Shown: positions 30,465 to 39,117 of the stretch, piece after piece
How the letters are laid out: each line of letters opens with the position of its first letter
Numbering within the stretch: position 1 is the first letter of the stretch
From: UBA7359 sp964523895
GTDB lineage: Bacteria > Pseudomonadota > Gammaproteobacteria > Eutrophobiales > Eutrophobiaceae
DNA: 64,000 bases
Assembly (NCBI GenBank): GCA_964523895.1
Contig: CAZGBJ010000002.1
Coordinates: 62,001 to 126,000 of the forward strand
Reading direction: 5' to 3'
The notes under the pieces: generated by a model
What the model saw: only the letters and a program-made list of their open reading frames with translations
What the model was told of the DNA's origin: nothing
Databases searched by the model: none
Program-made: the position numbers and the translations under genes

Positions 30465-31442
30465 ATGAAATCGCCTGTTCGTGTTGCTGTCACTGGAGCT
30501 GCTGGTCAAATTTGTTATTCGTTATTATTCCGTATTGCTTCCGGTCAGATGTTAGGCTCTGATCAACCGGTTATTTTGCAATTACTTGAAATCACACCGG
30601 CGATGAAAGCATTGGAAGGTGTGGTGATGGAAATTGATGATTGCGCCTTTCCTCTGTCTGCTGGTTTTGTCTTGACGGATGATGTGAATACCGCGTTCAA
30701 AGATGTGGACTATGGTTTATTAGTTGGCGCAAAACCTCGTGGACCCGGCATGGAACGTAGTGACTTATTGGAGGCCAATGGCGGTATTTTTAAAGTTCAG
30801 GGAAAAGCATTGAACGATAATGCGAATGAAAATGTAAAGGTGGTGGTAGTCGGTAATCCAGCTAATACTAATGCAAGTACTGCGATGCTGAGTGCGCCCG
30901 ATTTAAACCCTAGAAATTTTACGGCTTTGACTCGACTTGATCATAATCGTGCCTTGGCACAGTTAGCAGAACAAACGGGTTCTCAGGTAAGTGACATTAA
31001 AAAAATGACGATTTGGGGTAATCATTCTACAACGCAGTATCCTGATATCAGTAATACGACTGTTGGCGGTAAAGCGGCAAAAGATCTGGTTGATGCGAGC
31101 TGGTATGAAAATGATTATATTCCTCGTGTTGCGAAACGTGGTGCCGAAATCATTGCAGCACGTGGTGCTTCAAGTGCGGCTTCTGCTGCAAACGGCGCTG
31201 TTGATCATATACATGATTGGGAATTAGGTACGCCTGATGGTGACTGGACCAGCATGGCCGTACCCAGTGATGGCAGTTATGGTATTCCAGAAGGCTTGAT
31301 GTATTCATTTCCTGTGACTTGTAAGGACGGTGATTATTCTATTGTGCAGGGACTGGAAATTGATGAATTCAGTCAGGCAAAAATGGATGCGACTCAAAAA
31401 GAGTTGGAGGAAGAAAGAGACGCAGTAGCAAAAATGCTTTAA
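30465..31442 (+). CDS. mdh: Malate dehydrogenase
   Basis: 325 residues. NAD-dependent oxidation of malate to oxaloacetate. The nucleotide loop VAVTGAAGQICYSLLFRIAS, the arginines of MERSDLLEANGGIF-like GPGMERSDLLEANG, and the catalytic HisAsp region IWGNHSTTQYPD identify the long, cytosolic-type MDH found in Pseudomonas-like and sulfur-oxidising gammaproteobacteria rather than the 312-residue enteric form. A good AGGAG ribosome site precedes it. Co-transcribed with gltA, and closed by a hairpin terminator. Confidence 0.96.
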   Translation: MKSPVRVAVTGAAGQICYSLLFRIASGQMLGSDQPVILQLLEITPAMKALEGVVMEIDDCAFPLSAGFVLTDDVNTAFKDVDYGLLVGAKPRGPGMERSDLLEANGGIFKVQGKALNDNANENVKVVVVGNPANTNASTAMLSAPDLNPRNFTALTRLDHNRALAQLAEQTGSQVSDIKKMTIWGNHSTTQYPDISNTTVGGKAAKDLVDASWYENDYIPRVAKRGAEIIAARGASSAASAANGAVDHIHDWELGTPDGDWTSMAVPSDGSYGIPEGLMYSFPVTCKDGDYSIVQGLEIDEFSQAKMDATQKELEEERDAVAKML

Positions 31443-31465
31443 GTTTAAGAAGTATTTAAAAATAC

Positions 31466-31502
31466 AAAGCCTTTAACTAGAAATAGTTAAGGGCTTTTTT
31501 GT
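31466..31502 (+). terminator. Rho-independent terminator after mdh
   Basis: Stem AAAGCCTTTAACTA / TAGTTAAGGGCTTT with loop GAAA, running into a T tract at 31495-31500. One internal T·G mismatch or wobble. It lies 24 bases after the mdh stop and should end the gltA-mdh transcript. Confidence 0.88.
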
Positions 31503-31887
31503 TTAGGTAATATGTCGTTCCCGCGTAGGCGGGAAACCAGTGGATAATGTTATCCCTATTGTTCTTAATATTTTGTATTCTACGTACTGTGCATTTCGCC
31601 TGACGGCGAGTCCACTGCTCTTTCGCATCCATGCGATCGCAGCATAAGTACATCCATGTACAAAACTTTTTTGCGTGGCCAAAAAGAACTAACGAAGAAA
31701 AAGGCCCCCAAATGTCTTGCCCTGCTGGTACCTTCTAGGCAATGATGACTATCGCGTTTTCACACAGTCTGGGTCGCTAGTAGTGTAAGTCATTATCTCA
31801 AACTAATAATAGGTCAGTTTTGTTTTTCTGCATTATTAAATGGTGATTGACACGGGTTTATTATGATGGGGTGGTTCAGCATAATTA
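31503..31887. repeat. Dispersed-repeat block between mdh and the ParE-type TA pair
   Basis: No gene. At 31518-31535 is a perfect dyad TTCCCGC-GTAG-GCGGGAA of the widespread CGTTCCCGC...GCGGGAA intergenic repeat type. From about 31598 the text CGCCTGACGGCGAG, then TTGCGTGGCCAAAAAGAACT and GAAGAAAAAGGCCCCC resembles a non-coding repeat common in gammaproteobacteria, here interrupted by GCATCCATGCGATCGC and TACATCCATGTACA. The latter word recurs inverted near 3151. No transposase is nearby. Confidence 0.6.
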
Positions 31888-32190
31888 TTATGCAATCAGT
31901 CTATTAGCGATATATTTTGGATCTTGTGCTGCGTGTATAACTGCTAATACAAAAATCGTATCATTCTCGATGGTATAAAAAACGATGTAGGGAAATGTGT
32001 GAGTAATTGATCTTCGGATTCCTTCATCGATTTCCTGATATTGGTGTGGATTGGATTTAATTCGATTTAAAGAATTCTCTATCTCATTCAGGAACCGCTC
32101 TCCTAGACCGTTGAGACGTTCTTCATAATCAACAAATCCATCCAGGATGTCAGACTCCGCTGACGATTTTACATGAAGCTTCCAGCTCAT
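31888..32190 (-). CDS. RelE/ParE-family toxin
   Basis: 100 residues. The N-terminal LHVKSSAESDILDGFVDYEE, central LGERFLNEIENSLNRI and the C-terminal strand pair (THTFPYIVFYTIENDTIFVL, then AVIHAAQDP) match ParE/RelE-fold plasmid-stabilisation toxins. ParE members poison gyrase and RelE members cut mRNA; which applies cannot be told here. It follows the antitoxin with a 4-base overlap (32187-32190), the antitoxin-first order opposite to the pair at the left end of the window. Confidence 0.88.
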   Translation of the reverse strand: MSWKLHVKSSAESDILDGFVDYEERLNGLGERFLNEIENSLNRIKSNPHQYQEIDEGIRRSITHTFPYIVFYTIENDTIFVLAVIHAAQDPKYIANRLIA

Positions 32191-32402
32191 TTATTCAGTA
32201 TTCTACCTTTTACCTCTTCCCAGGGTGATCCATCTTCAGGGTTAACCTTATGTTCAGACAATCTTTTCTTTAATAGCTCCAAAGTTGCTTCACTTACTTC
32301 AATATTTTCTGGATTTTTTGCAATACTGTCCCAAATTTCTGCAACGAGTTCTATTCGTTCAGAGATTGGTAGCTCCAGGGTTTCAGCAATAGCTGGTTTC
32401 AT
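32187..32402 (-). CDS. Addiction-module antitoxin component
   Basis: 71 residues of the short helical family usually annotated as putative addiction module component: ETLELPISERIELVAEIWDS followed by IAKNPENIEVSEATLELLKK and a C-terminal WEEVKGRIL. The N-terminal LPISERIELVAEIWDSI helix is the family signature. It is the upstream partner of the ParE-type toxin and overlaps it by 4 bases. Such proteins neutralise the toxin by wrapping around it; DNA binding is uncertain. Confidence 0.87.
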   Translation of the reverse strand: MKPAIAETLELPISERIELVAEIWDSIAKNPENIEVSEATLELLKKRLSEHKVNPEDGSPWEEVKGRILNK

Positions 32403-32464
32403 GTTTATAATTTAACATATTTACTTGGTAGATGTGATGAGTATAGCCTCTATATTAAGGCTGT

Positions 32465-33118
32465 CTATCTAAGACTAATCAACGGCCAGTTTTGTTTTTT
32501 TGCTTCTGCTACTAGAGTTTCATCTGCATCAATTGCAATCGCGTGGTCGACTTCTTTTAGTAATGGAATGTCATTATGTGAATCACTGTAGAACCAGGTC
32601 TCATCAAATGTTTGTCCGTAATTTTTTAACCAGTCATTAAACCTCGTTACTTTTCCTTCGGCGTAGGAAGGCGTGCCGACGACTTTACCGGTGTATTGAC
32701 CATCAATTAATTCCGGTTCACAGGCAATTAAATTATCTATTTTAAACTCATTGGCAATGGGTTCGGTGATAAATCGATTGGTTGCCGTAACAATTAATAA
32801 TTCGTGACCTTTCTGACGATGTTCATCAATTAGTTCAATTGCTTTAGGTAGCATGATCGGTTTGATCTTTTCTTCAATATAATTTTTTCGCCATTCTTCT
32901 AATTGAAGTCGATCATTATCAGCCAGTACTTTTAACTGAAATTCCAGAAATGCATGAATATCCATAGTGCCGGCGACGTATTCTTCATAGAATCTCTCGT
33001 GGCCGGCCTGATAGGCCGCTGAATTAACATAGCCTTGCTCTGTCAGGTATTCTCCCCATAAGCAATCACTGTCTCCGGCGATTAAGGTATTATCAAGATC
33101 AAATATAGCAAGTTTCAT
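32465..33118 (-). CDS. HAD-superfamily IB phosphatase
   Basis: 217 residues from the ATG at 33118, so that the protein begins with the HAD motif I (MKLAIFDLDNTLIAGDSDCL). Motif II is LLIVTATNRFITEP, and motif IV is YSDSHNDIPLLKEVDHAIAI. The class IB hydrolases include SerB-like and histidinol-phosphate or phosphocholine phosphatases; substrate is unknown. The gene is divergent from rppH, the arrangement seen in Pseudomonas and relatives. Confidence 0.9.
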   Translation of the reverse strand: MKLAIFDLDNTLIAGDSDCLWGEYLTEQGYVNSAAYQAGHERFYEEYVAGTMDIHAFLEFQLKVLADNDRLQLEEWRKNYIEEKIKPIMLPKAIELIDEHRQKGHELLIVTATNRFITEPIANEFKIDNLIACEPELIDGQYTGKVVGTPSYAEGKVTRFNDWLKNYGQTFDETWFYSDSHNDIPLLKEVDHAIAIDADETLVAEAKKQNWPLISLR

Positions 33119-33244
33119 GTTGTTGAATATTAAACAATTAAATAAAAACGCCAAGTTTAGAAGCTATTTCAAGCTAGGTAAATGAATTGCTTGTTTTGTT
33201 CTATTATTGGAGAATAAAGCTATGAACATATTTGGAATATTAGC

Positions 33245-33736
33245 GTGATTGATGGAGAGGGATTCCGAGCTAACGTTGGAATTATACTGACGAATAATGA
33301 TGGCCAGGTTTTTTGGTGTCGACGTTTGGGCGCTGATGCTTGGCAGTTTCCGCAAGGTGGTATAAAAAAAGATGAATCTTCTGAGTCAGCCATGTATCGC
33401 GAGCTTAAGGAAGAAACAGGTCTTGAATCCGAACATGTGGAGATTGTTGGTTCTACTGATGATTGGCTGCGTTATTGGCTGCCGAAACGTTTTATTCGGC
33501 ACAATACACATCCTTTATGCATAGGGCAGAAGCAAATTTGGTATTTATTGAAACTGATTGCTGATGAGAGTCATGTCAATCTGACTCATTCCGAAAAACC
33601 TGAGTTCGATTTATGGAAATGGGTCGATTTCTGGTATCCGATTGATGAGGTTGTGTCATTCAAGCGTAATGTTTATGAACAGGCGCTAAAACAATTCGAA
33701 CCGTTTATATTGAACAGTTTTGAACATAGTCAATAA
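33245..33736 (+). CDS. rppH: RNA pyrophosphohydrolase
   Basis: 163 residues, GTG start at 33245 giving the canonical MIDGEGFRANVGIIL N-terminus. Removes pyrophosphate from the 5' end of transcripts, which opens them to RNase E. The Nudix box runs from GGIKKDESSESAMYRELKEE to TGL (about residues 38-60), and DWLRYWLPKRFIR plus CIGQKQIWYLLKL are RppH-specific. No homologous partner gene (ptsP, lgt) follows; the next gene converges on it. Confidence 0.96.
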   Translation: MIDGEGFRANVGIILTNNDGQVFWCRRLGADAWQFPQGGIKKDESSESAMYRELKEETGLESEHVEIVGSTDDWLRYWLPKRFIRHNTHPLCIGQKQIWYLLKLIADESHVNLTHSEKPEFDLWKWVDFWYPIDEVVSFKRNVYEQALKQFEPFILNSFEHSQ

Positions 33737-33753
33737 ATAGCTAGAGCTAGGAG

Positions 33754-34125
33754 TTATTGACTTTGTGAAGCTCGATAGCTCATCAGGTTTCTTATTAAAT
33801 TATTCGCACCTTTGTTACTGATACTACTAACAAAACTGCTCATTGCTTCAGGTGGATAACCTCCCGCTACTAAAAGTTGATAGAGTTCTTCAAGATGAAC
33901 CACACAATCTTTCATAGCATGATCAGCTACAACTCTAATATCTGGCTGGCTCTGAGCATGATTAAGAGCAGACTCTTGCAGGCAATCATTATAATCTGCT
34001 GACGATTCCCTGACCTTTTGATATTCTTCATTAGTCATCTGACCAACATTTTTACTTTCAGCAAAGACATTCAGACTAATAACACAAAGCATTGAAGCCA
34101 GAGTGAGAATGATTTTAGCGTGCAT
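33754..34125 (-). CDS. Small secreted protein of unknown function
   Basis: 123 residues beginning with a clear signal peptide (KIILTLASMLCVISLNVFA, cleavage after AFA-like VFA). The mature part is mainly helical and has two cysteines (NDCLQES and KDCVVHLEEL), which could form one disulfide. MTNEEYQKVRESSADYNDCL is a recognisable pattern but I cannot name the family. A good GAGGAAAT ribosome site precedes the ATG. It is divergent from nspC with about 32 bases between the starts. Confidence 0.75.
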   Translation of the reverse strand: MHAKIILTLASMLCVISLNVFAESKNVGQMTNEEYQKVRESSADYNDCLQESALNHAQSQPDIRVVADHAMKDCVVHLEELYQLLVAGGYPPEAMSSFVSSISNKGANNLIRNLMSYRASQSQ

Positions 34126-34157
34126 CTTATTTCCTCATATCATTTATATTCATTAAT

Positions 34158-35318
34158 ATGAACAACAATAACACGAAAGATTCAGTTTTTCATAAAACTG
34201 ATTTAATTACTCCTTCCTATATCTATGAGCAGGAAAAGATTTTTCATGTGCTTGAATTGCTTGCTGAGATAAAAGAAAAGACGGGATGCTTTATTCTTTA
34301 TTCGATTAAATCGGCAAACGTGACAGGTTTATTGGAAATAATTAAACCTTGCGTTGATGGGTTTTCTTGCAGTTCATTATTTGAAGTAAAGCTGGCAAAA
34401 GAAATACTTGATGATAATCAAACGATTCATATTACAACGCCTGGTTATCGAAATGATGAAATGGATATGATTCTCGAAAACACTGATTACGTAACGTTGA
34501 ATTCTAATACACAAATAAATATCTATTCTGAAAAAGTTAATAGCATCGCAAGTTGTGGTATTCGCATTAATCCGGAAATATCGTTTGTTCAAGATGAGCG
34601 ATATGACCCTTGTCACATTCATTCAAAGTTAGGTATTTCATTGGACGACATTACTGATAAAAGAATAAATATTGACTGGCAGTCTGTTGAAGGACTGCAC
34701 CTTCATAATAATTGCGAATCTACTAACTTTGATGAATTAAAACAAAGTGTTCAAAAAGTGATGACAGGAATATCCACTGATGAAATGAATTTAAAATGGA
34801 TTAACCTTGGCGGTGGTTATCTATTAAATTCTAAATCAGAATTGACTCCATTAACTGACACGATTAAATGGTTACAAGATCATTACGCCGTTGATGTTTA
34901 CTTTGAACCAGGTAAAGCAATAACAGGCCATGCAGGTTATTTAGTTTCAAATGTAATTGATCTTTTTACCAGTGATGGGAAACAGGTTGTTGTGTTGGAT
35001 ACAGCGATAAATCATTTACCGGAAGTCTTTGAATACCAGTATCAACCAAAAGTTATGAATAGCTGTGACAAGGGTGATTATGAATACCGTTTGGCCGGTT
35101 GCAGTTGCTTAAGTGGTGATTTATTTGGTGATTATTTCTTTGATGAACCGCTATCAATAGGAAGTCGAGTCGTTTTTGAAAATATTGGTGCCTATATGCA
35201 AGTAAAGGCAAATACGTTTAATGGAATTAACTTGCCGGCGACATACTTGTTGAATAATAAAAATGAGTTTGAATTAATAAAGCAACATGACTATGATTTT
35301 TTTCGACGTCGACTATAA
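34158..35318 (+). CDS. nspC: Carboxynorspermidine/carboxyspermidine decarboxylase
   Basis: 386 residues of the alanine-racemase-fold decarboxylases. The PLP lysine is in FILYSIKSANVTGLLEII (about residue 52), and SCSSLFEVKLAKEI, INLGGGYLL and FEPGKAITGHAGYLV are NspC signatures; GDLFGDYFF near the C-terminus carries the second-subunit active-site Cys and Asp region. It makes norspermidine or spermidine from the carboxy form. Its usual partner, carboxy(nor)spermidine dehydrogenase, is not adjacent here. The ribosome site is weak. Confidence 0.92.
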   Translation: MNNNNTKDSVFHKTDLITPSYIYEQEKIFHVLELLAEIKEKTGCFILYSIKSANVTGLLEIIKPCVDGFSCSSLFEVKLAKEILDDNQTIHITTPGYRNDEMDMILENTDYVTLNSNTQINIYSEKVNSIASCGIRINPEISFVQDERYDPCHIHSKLGISLDDITDKRINIDWQSVEGLHLHNNCESTNFDELKQSVQKVMTGISTDEMNLKWINLGGGYLLNSKSELTPLTDTIKWLQDHYAVDVYFEPGKAITGHAGYLVSNVIDLFTSDGKQVVVLDTAINHLPEVFEYQYQPKVMNSCDKGDYEYRLAGCSCLSGDLFGDYFFDEPLSIGSRVVFENIGAYMQVKANTFNGINLPATYLLNNKNEFELIKQHDYDFFRRRL

Positions 35319-35472
35319 AATCATTCAAAATAAAACGGTATTTTTTAGTAGCAGAGTTTCCTGTATTCCTGACAGATAAAAATATACGTAAAGTATCACG
35401 GCTATATATACGCTACTATGTAGCGAAAACTCTATTCATGATTTTGCATTAATATTTAAGGATTTCAAGGTT

Positions 35473-36015
35473 ATGTTATCCACTAGTAAAGTACTTTTTT
35501 TAGCATTTTTTGATATTTGTCGTTTGATCAAACGACCACAGGACATTGCCGAGTCAAAAAACTTATTAACACTTTGCGTGATTGTTTATGGTTTTTTATC
35601 GATCCTGTTGGCGAGTTTGTCTTACCCTACTGATAAAGCCATGCTTGCCGGTGTTGTGGAAGTATCACTAATCATGCTTTTTTCTTTGGCGTTATTGCAA
35701 ATTTGTGGAAAATCTTCGCGTTGGACACAGACGGTTACAGCATTGGTTGGCACCAATATCATTATTAGTGTTATTGCATTTCCTATTTACATTTTAATCG
35801 GTGTAGGTGAGCTCAGTGAGCATGAATCCAGTACAGGTCAGAGTATAGGCTTGTTGTTACTTGCATCGCTGGCGTGTTGGAATATTGTTATCATGGCACA
35901 TATTTTACGACATGCTCTTGAAACTAACTTTGTGTTGGCAATATTTCTGGCCATTACTTATATCTGGATTATTTTTAGCTTTACGTCGGTAATCATGCCT
36001 ATGGAGACGAATTAA
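35473..36015 (+). CDS. Yip1-family multi-helix membrane protein
   Basis: 180 residues with five predicted membrane helices (about residues 28-45, 58-76, 86-110, 124-145, 153-173) and the N-terminal DICRLIKRPQDI pattern of Yip1/DUF1282-type proteins. Function is unknown. Its stop overlaps the mpl start as TAATG, so the two are coupled, as in many gammaproteobacteria. An AAGG ribosome site sits just before the ATG. Confidence 0.85.
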   Translation: MLSTSKVLFLAFFDICRLIKRPQDIAESKNLLTLCVIVYGFLSILLASLSYPTDKAMLAGVVEVSLIMLFSLALLQICGKSSRWTQTVTALVGTNIIISVIAFPIYILIGVGELSEHESSTGQSIGLLLLASLACWNIVIMAHILRHALETNFVLAIFLAITYIWIIFSFTSVIMPMETN

Positions 36016-37367
36016 TGCATATTCATATTCTAGGGATTTGCGGAACATTCATGGGCGGTATTGCCCATATTGCGCGAACCTTGGGTCATGAAGTGACGGG
36101 CTCGGATCAAAATGTTTACCCACCGATGAGCGAGCAACTTGAACAACAGGGCATCGCGTTGATGCAGGGTTACAAACCAGAACATCTTGATCCGGTGCCC
36201 GATTTAGTTCTTGTTGGAAATACAATTTCACGTGGAAATGCCGCTCTAGAATATGTACTGAACAGACAGATTCCATATACATCCGGGCCAGAGTGGCTAT
36301 ATAAGGCTGCTTTACATAATAAGCATGTTTTGGCGGTATCTGGTACGCATGGCAAAACTACGGCGACATCAATCTTAAGCTGGATACTTGAATATGCTGG
36401 GTTAAATCCCGGGTTTTTAATTGGTGGTGTAGCAGAAAACTTTGGAATATCAGCACGTTATACAGATTCAGAATACTTTGTTATTGAGGCTGACGAGTAC
36501 GATACGGCTTTTTGTGATAAACGATCAAAATTTGTTCATTATCACCCAAAAACGTTGATTATTAATAATCTTGAGTTCGATCATGCTGATATCTTTCACG
36601 ATATTGCTGCTATAAGACGCGAATTTCATCATTTATTACGTATTTTGCCGGAACAGGCTAGGGTCATATATCCAGAAAACGAGCCAGAGATAGAAAATGT
36701 ACTCGAAATGGGCTGTTGGACGCCGACGGTCAGTTTTGGCGAAGTAAGCGCTAACTGGTCAATTGTGTCTGCGGATGTCGATTATCGACACTTTAAAGTA
36801 GAGCATGATGGAGAACGGCTAGGTGAAGTAAATTGGTCTTTGATTGGAGAACATAATGCTAATAATGCTTTGGCAGCAATTATAGCGGCAGAGCACGTAG
36901 GTGTTTCGGTAGATAAGGCCTGCAAAAGCCTGTCTGAGTTTAAATCGGTGAAACGCCGTCTTGAGTGTATTTTCGACTCGAATAATACCCGTATCTATGA
37001 TGATTTTGCCCATCATCCGACAGCGATAGCTAAAACACTTGAGGCTTTACGACAGCACGCAGGAGATGCACGCATTATTGCTGTGATGGAACCTCGTTCA
37101 AATACAATGCGTATGGGGTTTCATGCTGAGACGTTGGCGGCTTCTTTTGATAAGGCAGATCAAATTTTTCTTTTTCAGGCAGACAACGTGGATTGGGACA
37201 TAGCAAAACATATGCATGAATTAGGTGATCGCTGTATGGTCTTTACCGATATAGAAACAATGGTTAATTTGATAGCTGAGCAACATCAGCAGGGAGATCA
37301 GATTGTAATTATGAGTAATGGTGCATTTGCTGGAATCCACAAAAAACTGATCGACAAATTAAGCTGA
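36015..37367 (+). CDS. mpl: UDP-N-acetylmuramate:L-alanyl-gamma-D-glutamyl-meso-diaminopimelate ligase
   Basis: 450 residues. Recycles the murein tripeptide by ligating it to UDP-MurNAc in the cytoplasm. Starts MHIHILGICGTFMGGIAHIA, diagnostic for Mpl over MurC. The ATP loop is SGTHGKTTATSIL near residue 112, EADEYDTAF and NNLEFDHADIF bind metal and substrate, and YDDFAHHPTAIAKTLEAL is the C-terminal Mur-ligase motif. Its substrate pathway depends on diaminopimelate, made by dapC and dapD elsewhere in the window. Confidence 0.96.
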   Translation: MHIHILGICGTFMGGIAHIARTLGHEVTGSDQNVYPPMSEQLEQQGIALMQGYKPEHLDPVPDLVLVGNTISRGNAALEYVLNRQIPYTSGPEWLYKAALHNKHVLAVSGTHGKTTATSILSWILEYAGLNPGFLIGGVAENFGISARYTDSEYFVIEADEYDTAFCDKRSKFVHYHPKTLIINNLEFDHADIFHDIAAIRREFHHLLRILPEQARVIYPENEPEIENVLEMGCWTPTVSFGEVSANWSIVSADVDYRHFKVEHDGERLGEVNWSLIGEHNANNALAAIIAAEHVGVSVDKACKSLSEFKSVKRRLECIFDSNNTRIYDDFAHHPTAIAKTLEALRQHAGDARIIAVMEPRSNTMRMGFHAETLAASFDKADQIFLFQADNVDWDIAKHMHELGDRCMVFTDIETMVNLIAEQHQQGDQIVIMSNGAFAGIHKKLIDKLS

Positions 37368-37370
37368 TTT

Positions 37371-37961
37371 ATGAAGATCCCTTTATTTCTTCTAAATACA
37401 GTCATTTTCCCTGAAGGAGAGCTTCAACTGAGGCTGTTTGAACCTCGATATATTGATATGGTTAGTGAGTGCCTACGTAAGGAGTGTGGTTTTGGTATTT
37501 GTTTAATACGTGAGGGAGAAGAAGCAGGTCAACCGGCTGATTTTTTTTCTATGGGAACCTATGTAAAAATCATCGACTGGCAGCAAATGGATGATGGTTT
37601 ACTGGGCATTTCGGTAGAAGGTGAACAGCGTTTCAGAGTAGAGAGTTTTAAGATTCAGCAAGATAATTTATGTGTTGGCGAGATCATCTGGTTGAATGAT
37701 GATGAGGATCTCTTACCTGTCTCTTATCAGGGATTTTCAGATTTATTAAAAGAAATAGGACATCGTTATAAATTACCTTTTGTAAAAGAACCAGAACGAT
37801 TTAATGAAGCAAATTGGGTTAGTGAACGTTTGGCAGAATTGTTACCGTTTGAGATGACTGCCAAGCAGGAATTATTGGAAATGGATAGTGCTTTGTGCCG
37901 TTTTGACTATATGCAGAGTATGTTGGAGAAAATTGATTCAGGTGATCTTGCTAATTCCTAG
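37371..37961 (+). CDS. LON substrate-binding-domain protein
   Basis: 196 residues consisting of a single LON N-terminal (substrate-binding) domain, without ATPase or protease parts. The start MKIPLFLLNTVIFPEGELQL and RLFEPRYIDMVSECL are the family pattern (peptidase S16, lon domain protein). Small proteins of this kind are common in gammaproteobacteria; activity is unknown. It begins 3 bases after mpl, so it belongs to the yip1-mpl unit. Confidence 0.9.
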   Translation: MKIPLFLLNTVIFPEGELQLRLFEPRYIDMVSECLRKECGFGICLIREGEEAGQPADFFSMGTYVKIIDWQQMDDGLLGISVEGEQRFRVESFKIQQDNLCVGEIIWLNDDEDLLPVSYQGFSDLLKEIGHRYKLPFVKEPERFNEANWVSERLAELLPFEMTAKQELLEMDSALCRFDYMQSMLEKIDSGDLANS

Positions 37962-38004
37962 AGGTCTTAGCAAAAGCTCTTTTGAATATTTATTGAATAA
38001 ACTA

Positions 38005-38081
38005 AATAAGTAGGGTCAGGTACAACTTTTTAGATATCTTAATAAGTAGAATACGAAAAGTTGTACCTGACCCTACTTATT
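38005..38081. repeat. REPIN/MITE-like perfect inverted repeat
   Basis: Two perfectly complementary 26-base arms, 38005-38030 and 38056-38081, contain the words TAGGGTCAGGTACAAC and GTTGTACCTGACCCTA and are separated by 25 bases. The 9-base word GAATAAACT occurs on both sides, at 37995-38003 and 38089-38097. This GGGTCAGG-type dyad resembles REP-family elements moved by RAYT transposases. It lies between two convergent genes and could also terminate transcription from either side. No transposase is in the window. Confidence 0.85.
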
Positions 38082-38083
38082 CT

Positions 38084-38941
38084 TTATCGAATAAACTTGT
38101 TAGAGTCAGGTTCGTCAATTATTGGATTTTTTAGAACGCCAATATTTTCAATTTCTATTCTTACTTCATCACCTGCTTTCATATATCCACGTGGTTTCAT
38201 CTTAACGCCGACACCGCTACTAGTTCCAGTCGCAATGATATCTCCTGGCTCGAGCGTCATCACTTGTGATAAGTACTCAACTAAAAAGTAACAATCAAAA
38301 ACCAGATGTTTGGTACTAAAGTTTTGTCTTAAATCCTCATTGACCCAGGTTTTTATATTAAGATTATGCGGATCACCAATTTCATCGGGAGTGATAATCC
38401 AGGGGCCGACAGGGCCATGTGTATCAAATGATTTGCCTAGCGTCCAGGTATGCGAACGCATTTGCCAATCACGAACGCTGACATCATTTACGATGGTATA
38501 ACCACCTATAACACTTGCAGCTTCATCATAACTGATGTTCCTACAACGTTTACCTATGATGACACCAAGTTCGCCTTCGTAGTCTAGTTTTTCAGAAACA
38601 TTGGGTCTGTGGATGGCATCGCCATCACCAATCACACAGGTGTTTTGTTTATTAAAAAGTGTTGGATATTCAGGTTTCTCCAAGCCGGTTTCTTCAATGT
38701 GATCCGCATAATTTAAGGCAACGCCAAAAAATTTTTCAGGTTTGATTATAGGGGCAGTTAGTTCAATATCTGTTAATTCGTAATGTGTATTATCTGATAA
38801 TTGAGCTGAAGTAATTTGATCTTCAAGAAACTTAATCATTCCTTGTTGGCCATAATATTTAGAGTCTTGTTCGATGATTTGCGAATCTTTTATGATACCA
38901 ACGCGATATGTTTCGTTGTGAATAAAGGTGGCTAATTTCAT
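38084..38941 (-). CDS. Fumarylacetoacetate-hydrolase family protein
   Basis: 285 residues of the FAH superfamily: the metal-binding EGELGVIIGKRCRNI, GYTIVNDVSVRDWQ, KSFDTHGPVGPWI and TGTSSGVGVKMKPRGYMKAGD are all present. Members cleave C-C bonds in acylpyruvates or decarboxylate oxaloacetate; the precise substrate is unknown. Its last codons lie inside the flank of the 38005-38081 repeat, so the C-terminus (EPDSNKFIR) may have been altered by that element's insertion. Confidence 0.88.
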   Translation of the reverse strand: MKLATFIHNETYRVGIIKDSQIIEQDSKYYGQQGMIKFLEDQITSAQLSDNTHYELTDIELTAPIIKPEKFFGVALNYADHIEETGLEKPEYPTLFNKQNTCVIGDGDAIHRPNVSEKLDYEGELGVIIGKRCRNISYDEAASVIGGYTIVNDVSVRDWQMRSHTWTLGKSFDTHGPVGPWIITPDEIGDPHNLNIKTWVNEDLRQNFSTKHLVFDCYFLVEYLSQVMTLEPGDIIATGTSSGVGVKMKPRGYMKAGDEVRIEIENIGVLKNPIIDEPDSNKFIR

Positions 38942-39117
38942 TATTTAATTATACAGGTTTATAGGATTTTATTGAAAGTGGGGATTATTAAGACAAATGG
39001 TAATTGAATCTTTGACTTTAAAGGATTTGAGTTTAATTACACCCTGGCAAGTAATAACTCACATTTACTTTAATTCTCATATAGAATAGCTCTTTTCCTA
39101 GTTGTGGGTCATGTCGC

